Part shown: positions 58,442 through 64,000 of the stretch, piece by piece | Layout: each line of letters begins with the position of its first letter | Position numbering within the stretch: position 1 is the stretch's first letter | Assembly (NCBI GenBank): GCA_021396245.1 | Contig: WNYE01000041.1 | Span: forward strand, 62,001-126,000 | Length of the DNA stretch: 64,000 nucleotides | Direction of reading: 5' to 3' | Origin: Sporothrix humicola | Lineage: Eukaryota > Ascomycota > Sordariomycetes > Ophiostomatales > Ophiostomataceae | The notes under the pieces: model-generated | Seen by the model: only the letters and a program-made list of their open reading frames with translations | Databases searched by the model: none | Told to the model about the DNA's origin: nothing | Translations under genes and position numbers: made by a program

Positions 58442-58485
58442 CTGCATTTAATCTGCATTCAATCTGCATTCAAGCTGCAGGCAAG
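58442..58485. repeat. 11-bp imperfect tandem repeat, four copies
   Basis: Units are CTGCATTTAAT, CTGCATTCAAT, CTGCATTCAAG and CTGCAGGCAAG, followed by a partial CTGCA. Stepwise single-base differences suggest slippage and drift. No gene overlaps it. Confidence 0.75.
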
Positions 58486-61400
58486 CTGCACCCTGCGGCA
58501 CTCTTTCTGCTGGTTGTATATACAATGACCAGACGGCGACAAGTGGCCAGCCAATAGCGACAGAGACATTGAGTATAATGGGGGGAAAAGGGGGGGTTAC
58601 CGCAGTGTAAATTGGCACTCGGGATGCCTGTGATGGAGGGTGAAAAGAGGAGAAAACAGAGAAATAGAAGAGGAGACGAGGGGAAGAGACGAAGAAAGGA
58701 CATGAAAGAACCAAGATGCGACGGACGCGTTGGGTCGAAATGGCAATTGGGCAGTGTCTAGTCGAAAGTGTGAACGTATTGTCGGATGTGGACAAGTTAA
58801 ACGACGTTTGTTATTTGAAACGGCATTTATTGGCCAGACGTCGAGTCTCGAGATAAAGAGGAGCTGACAGAGGCGATGAAGGTGTAAGGTTGAATACATC
58901 TAGGTACAAGCTTCGAGCAGAGTTAATATGAAACTACAGTTAGAGTACACGATTGCCAAAAATGGCGAGGAACATCGCACATCATGTTGAGGAAAGAACG
59001 AACGATGCAGGACAAAAGAAAGAAAGGAAAGAAACACTATGTCGAGCAGGTGTGGTGAGACATGGAAGGTGCAGCGAGACACAAAGAAAATCAGTACCAG
59101 CTAACAAACAGACGAGGCCCAGAAAAAAGATACTTCCCTCCATGTACCTCTTAACCAGGCCAGACCTGGCCCCAGTCATCCTCCTAATACCCCGCAAACC
59201 GCCTGGGTGGTTGATCTTGTCTGGGCGGGGAAGCACTGGACTCGCTGGCGCCTCTGCATTTTTGTGACCCTGTCGCCGGTGACGTCGGCATGCTCATGCT
59301 AGCGCCCTTTCCTCTCATGAAAGGAGACAAAAAAGGGCAAGAGCTACTGAGGCGGAGTTACGTTCATCTATCTTGCCCTCTTGTCTTTCTTGTCTTTTGG
59401 TCCTTCCCTGTCGAGCCTGCGATCCTGTCAGCCTGTTTCTTTCTGCCTGTCTCATCGCGCTTTCCTCCTTTGTGCTTCATCTGCAAAGCAATAAAGGCTG
59501 CGGAGGCATGTCCTGCCCCGACACGAAACGCTGGCCCCCACCAACACGCACCTCTGTCGCGTTCTCTGCGGCCCTGCCCTGGAAGGAGCATATAGCTAGC
59601 CCCAGCTGCACCTGGACCTGCACTTGCCCGCCCTTGGTTGCTCTTGCCAAAGGCCGCCACTTCACCCAACGAAGCTTTGCGCGTGGTTTGCCCAGGATGT
59701 ACCGGCCTCTGCTCCTATTGGCTATCGCCCATCCCTTTCGTTTCTCATCATCTTTTTTCACCTTTCTTTTCTTCTTCCATCCGTTTGCTTCTGACGCACT
59801 GGTGTCTGACGCCAACGCTACTCCCGCTAAAAGCATTGGCTGCAACTTGTAATACATGCCACATGTAAGATACACCGTTTGGTGAGCAGTTGAAGCATCT
59901 GGGCTGCTAGGCTGTGCGTTCGGAGTTCCAGGGAAGGAACGTCAGCCAACATGGCGGGAGAGACGCGTTCGGTCGCTCCTCCCCCGTCGTCGGTGCCATG
60001 TGAATCTCGAGCGAGCAATTTAGCGCCGAGCTGTTGCTAAATCTCCCCAATCGTCACGGACATAGCAGTCTTCTCCGGGAGCTTACGCCAGATGGCTTTT
60101 GGCCCTCGTATGTACTGTCTCATGTCCGTGGTTCACGGACGCATCTATCCTTCGACGCAGTATGTTGCTTCTCCCCATCCGGGCGTGATACAGCAGAAGC
60201 GCCCCCACCGTAAAGACACGGACGAGATGAAGACAAAGTCCTAGATTGTGCCTTCCTCTGGTAAAACCATGTTTCAATATTGGTCCCTGGCTCCTTCCCC
60301 ATCATAGCCCTTGCGCCATCGAGCTTTCGTTGAGATTGAGCCCCGATTGCTTTTGTTGGCCTTCGCTCTTTCTCCTTTTGTGTTCGATTTTGTTGATTTG
60401 TAGTCGCTAAACCGCCCGTTCCTTCCTGTCCTGGCTCGTTCCTGCCCGGTTTCGCAACAGCACGTTCCAGCGGACGTGCCCTGGCCTGATCACCAAGCGG
60501 TCCCTTCCATCAACGCCAAATTTTGCCACCGAATCTGACAAAAGCGACGTCACGGCCCCAAAACCAGACTCTGAATTGCTTCATTTCAAAACATCACCTT
60601 TTTTTCCTATTGCGATACGAACACACCACACAGAACAGCACACACAGTGTCACCTTGTGCGGCCTACTCGACGATCCCTTGCCACATTGCCCTGCTACCC
60701 ACGGAGGTTTCTTTTGGTCTCCTCGTCTCCAATTGCCAGTTCTTTGCAGCGCTAGCACCCCACAATGCAGCCCAGCTCCATCTGAATCCTCTTTACAACC
60801 TTTGCAACAGACAGGGCCTTTCCCTTTGATCGGCAGCACTAAATTAGCCCCAGAAACGACCTCGCGCCCCCTCTTCTCTTTCTTGTGTCTGGCCCTCAGG
60901 CCCTGTCTCTTTCTTTCTTTCCCAAAGACCAGAGGCAAGTGGAATCGAATCATCTATCATTCCACTCCCCGCTTCCCTGTCCTCCCTTCCCACCAAATCC
61001 CACAGTCTGACGCTCTTTGTTCGAGGTTGCCTACGACATACTCAGTACTCGCTGCCATTCTGGGCCCAGGGACCCGGCCTGTTATATACAGTCTTGTGTC
61101 GCCCACTGCCGTCCCCTCATCTATTTCTGCCACAATCTTGTCTCCTTCTGCTCCCCTCTCGTCACGAAACACACCCAACAAAAACACACCACTTTTCAGC
61201 CCATTCGGTCTTCAATTGCCGTTGTCTCTGCTTCTCTACTGTGCAGAACATCTTTCCATTTTCCGAGCCGGTAGCAGACTTGTTCTGCAAGCCACCGACT
61301 CTCCCTTGTTTCCTCACTTACACTTACACAAACAACACCCTAAGGTCCCTCGAGGGTCCTCCAAAGAGCACCATACACGCATCACATCGTGCATATCAAG

Positions 61401-61645
61401 CTCCCGCCTCGAACCACTTTCGTCGACTTCCCCGGACAAAACAGCCCACGAACCACGCTCTCCTCGTTTCCGTTTATTCTCGAGCCGTTGGAGAGCTCCT
61501 ACTGCTACCCATCTACGATACTCCGGCCCCCATTTCCCGATCCATCTCGATCTCGATCTTTCCTTCCCTACCCGTGTACACTATTCTCTCGGCTTTTTTC
61601 TTTCTTAACTATTTATAACCCATTCTGCCCTTCACTTCTTTCACA

Positions 61646-62833
61646 ATGGCTTCCAACGACAGCAACTACCCACCCAACTCGGCCGACAACATGTCTCGCA
61701 ACCGCCGCAGCTCCGTCACTTCGGCGACGCTCTCGAGCATCTTCCGTAGCAACTCGATCTCGAACCCCAACTCCGGCACGCCTGCCTACCCCGGCCCAAT
61801 TACATCGGCTGCCATGGACCAGAACCGGCGGCGGCGCCTCTCTGTGTCGACCACGGCCGCGCTTGGCCTCTCGGGGGCCTCGGCTGGCAATGGCAGCGTC
61901 AGTGCGGGTCCGAATGGCGGCATTGGTTCGTCATCGTTTGCAGCGCGCCGCGCGAGCATGTCGACCAACTCCTCGACCTCGGATTCGGCCTTTGACGAGA
62001 ACGCGATTGAAGACGACGACGCCCCGCCCGGCAACGGATCGCGCAACTCGCCCAACGCACCTTTTGCACGCCGCATGAGCTTCGGCGCCCAGGCCATGCG
62101 CAACCTCCGTGGCCCAGGCACCAGCCCTGGCGGCGCCTCCTCTAATGGTAGGCCGCGCTCCAACCTTGCAAGCACCGCTGCTACTGGCGCGACTGGCGGA
62201 GTGAAGCAGTCGCAACAGCAGCAGAAACAAACCTCTGCCTCTGGTTCGGCCGTTCCGCCTCGTTCCTCTTCACCTCTCTCCCCATCTTCTCCTTCTTCTT
62301 ATGTCTCTCCTCGCTCCCCAATCTCCATCCCAACACAACGCACCGCTACAGGCGGCACGCGGGGGACTTCCTTTTCCTTTTCATCGGCGGCGAACCAGGC
62401 AAACTCCCATGCACCAGTACTCAGTCCGAGAACTGCTTCTGACAAAGTGTTTTACTCCGCTGCTCGTGCAGACCAAGGATACAACTGGCCTGAGCAGCTT
62501 AGGTCTCGTGCCGAGAGCAGCGTGGCATCGGGTGCCCGGCCCTCGTTCTCCTTTGCCTCGGGAATGGGCAACTCGCCGCCGCGCGGCAGCGGCTTCGGTT
62601 CCATGTCGGGCTTTGCCTCAGGTGGCAGCTCTGGCATTCCCGGCGGTGCCGGCGGAGGAGTCGGCAGCGGCGGCGGTGTAGGCATGCGTCACGATCGTGC
62701 CAAGTCGGTGTCTGACATGCCTGCCCCTCCGCCGGCGCAGCAGCGCCCTGCTCCACAGCCTCGCCAGGCTCCCCGCCCCAAGCCGGATCACTTCCAGGAG
62801 AGAATCCTCAAGGGCGACTTTTACATGGACTAA
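61646..62833 (+). CDS. Ser/Arg-rich orphan, conserved-looking C-terminus
   Basis: Single uninterrupted frame of 395 residues. The N-terminus has repeated basophilic kinase-like sites (NRRSSVTS, RRRRLSVSTT, ARRASMSTN, ARRMSFGAQAM). The middle is low complexity with Gln, Ser, Pro and Gly tracts. Two stretches look conserved rather than random: GYNWPEQLRSRAESSVASGA (about 272-291) and the last 17 residues, KPDHFQERILKGDFYMD. This layout fits a phosphorylated regulatory or scaffold protein. I do not recognise the family. The start is at the end of a long CT-rich leader with TTTCACAATGG context. Confidence 0.7.
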   Translation: MASNDSNYPPNSADNMSRNRRSSVTSATLSSIFRSNSISNPNSGTPAYPGPITSAAMDQNRRRRLSVSTTAALGLSGASAGNGSVSAGPNGGIGSSSFAARRASMSTNSSTSDSAFDENAIEDDDAPPGNGSRNSPNAPFARRMSFGAQAMRNLRGPGTSPGGASSNGRPRSNLASTAATGATGGVKQSQQQQKQTSASGSAVPPRSSSPLSPSSPSSYVSPRSPISIPTQRTATGGTRGTSFSFSSAANQANSHAPVLSPRTASDKVFYSAARADQGYNWPEQLRSRAESSVASGARPSFSFASGMGNSPPRGSGFGSMSGFASGGSSGIPGGAGGGVGSGGGVGMRHDRAKSVSDMPAPPPAQQRPAPQPRQAPRPKPDHFQERILKGDFYMD

Positions 62834-64000
62834 ACGACTCAACGAGGTGACAGAGTGACTCTCTCGCATCCTCTTATTTACGATACTTTGATATTTTACG
62901 ACGACATCACAAACGAACGAGAAACTCATCCCCGACAAAGCGACAGCGCGGGGTATACGACTTGACAACTTGGCGACTACTTTTTTTATCATTTTTTATT
63001 ATTATTACACTTTCAAGTGTTGAATTCTGGGCTCGACTCAACTTGCAAGTTACGAGACGACGGATTATGTATGGCGTTATACTTGACAGGCGTTATTGCC
63101 ATGTTCAAACACATTCTTAGGGACATTCAAGAGCTTTGTGTAACTGGCACGGCGACAAGGATCATGGGACGCAACGAAACAAACGAAACAATGGGATATG
63201 TGTGGATCACACCATAGGATGATTTCATTTCGTTGCACGGCGTTATTTTTTATGGTTATGGTTATGTTTCTTTTCATTTTGTTGTTCTTTTTCATCTTCT
63301 TGTTATCATCATCTTTTCTTCACTTCTCCAACTGTCTCATTTTAAATCAACATCTTTGTCCTGGGCAATGCAGCCCAGGCATCAAAAATATGATTGCGAC
63401 TGTTTTTTTTCTTTCTTTTTTTCTTGTATCTTGTCTTTTCTGGCGGGACGTCTCGGATTGCCCAGCTTTTATACTTATTCTTGTTTGTTGACCTGTGCTT
63501 TCATTTGTTTTTATGTTCTTCTTCCTGGGCACGAGATTCCCGCCGTGTGTCAAACACCTGAATTTGCTACTCTCTGTCGTTTTGATCTACTGTCCTTTGG
63601 TGGTGTTTTTATCTGGACAGAAACACTGAATATGAAACTGAAAGGAAAGCGACAAAGAAAGACTTATACCGCATCTATTCTTCTTCTTCTTCTTTTATTT
63701 TCCCACCATTTCCCCTTTTCAAACTATGTATCGAATGGCGCACGCACCAAATTGGAACAAATAGGCTCGAGTGCGACTGGGATAAGGAAACCGGCCGGTA
63801 TTATTAGGATGATGTATGGTAACTACTTAAACACAACACTTTAATTGATTATAGCTTCATAATTGCATTTTTCTTTACCTATGGTTACACAGAGAGTGGA
63901 TGCACGAGATAATCAACAAGACATGAATGTTGGTGAGAAGACATATTATTGATAAGATATGGTCCCGTAAGGATCATAGATGTAAACACGCCAAAACAGA
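62834..64000. other. intergenic region to window end
   Basis: 3' region of the 61646 gene, with T-rich stretches at 63240-63330 and 63400-63430 and A/T-rich DNA at the far end. No frame has a recognisable domain and no gene is seen to enter from the right. Confidence 0.5.

Larger units (their letters stand above)
56529..61645. other. 5.1-kb intergenic region, no convincing gene
   Basis: Open frames here (the longest is 361 codons at 60523-61608) are Ser/Pro/His-rich with no domain and lie in CT-rich DNA, so I treat them as non-coding. The region includes two short tandem repeats (57295-57327 and 58442-58485). The last 1.2 kb is strongly CT/CA-rich and is probably promoter plus long leader of the gene at 61646. 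Confidence 0.55.

Noticed and set aside
60523..61608. 361-codon frame upstream of the 61646 orphan
   Set aside because: Ser/Pro/His-rich translation of CT- and CA-rich DNA with no domain; it fits a leader region better than a protein.
1..64000. CRISPR array, operon or biosynthetic gene cluster
   Set aside because: No spaced direct-repeat array, no polycistronic layout, and no backbone biosynthetic enzyme; the only mobile element is the copia retrotransposon.

Overview
The window is nuclear DNA of a filamentous ascomycete (Pezizomycotina, most likely Sordariomycetes). The signs are short introns of about 50-95 nt with ctaac/ctgac-type branch sites, single-copy eukaryotic housekeeping genes (complex I 49 kDa subunit, Pol I/III AC40, TFIIS, COX17, TEL2, UBA3), CT-rich intergenic leaders and a Ty1/copia retrotransposon whose stop codons look like repeat-induced point mutation (RIP). 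I cannot name the species. I rebuilt exon structures by eye from splice consensus, reading frame and family conservation.

Layout. 1-6520: no convincing gene, but a small TGTAAGT repeat cluster near 4.2 kb. 6.5-7.5 kb: acidic/serine-rich orphan with a PP1-docking-like motif. 10.7-16.7 kb: 2015-residue scaffold-like protein with PH-like segments. 17.7-18.5 kb: Sfr1/Mei5-type recombination mediator. 18.8-19.8 kb (minus): conserved orphan. 21.2-24.2 kb: alanyl-tRNA synthetase with a possible mitochondrial extension. 24.4-26.1 kb (minus) and 26.6-28.2 kb (plus): a divergent pair of a mitochondrial MidA/NDUFAF7-like methyltransferase and an Mcy1-type cysteine synthase-like protein. 28.7-29.8 kb (minus): TFIIS. 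30454-35962: a complete copia element with identical 109-bp LTRs, a 5-bp target duplication and a dead polyprotein gene. 36.8-38.1 kb: Cys-rich orphan.

The right half is denser and mostly divergent or convergent pairs: NADH dehydrogenase 49 kDa subunit (minus) with RPC40/AC40 (plus); UBA3 (minus) with TEL2 (plus); COX17 (plus) facing a small coiled-coil gene (minus); PXR1/PINX1 (plus) facing an RG-rich BTB protein (minus); then a concentrative nucleoside transporter (54.6-56.5 kb). About 5.1 kb follows without a convincing gene, then a Ser/Arg-rich orphan at 61.6-62.8 kb and intergenic DNA to the end.

Nothing indicates a biosynthetic cluster, an operon or a clearly new multi-gene system. The loci most worth a second look are the retrotransposon (pristine LTRs, heavily stopped coding region), possible dual targeting of AlaRS, several odd splice structures (2-residue terminal exon in TFIIS, GC-AG intron in the BTB gene, stop-free 72-nt intron in the complex I gene) and a GATA-site hairpin upstream of PXR1.
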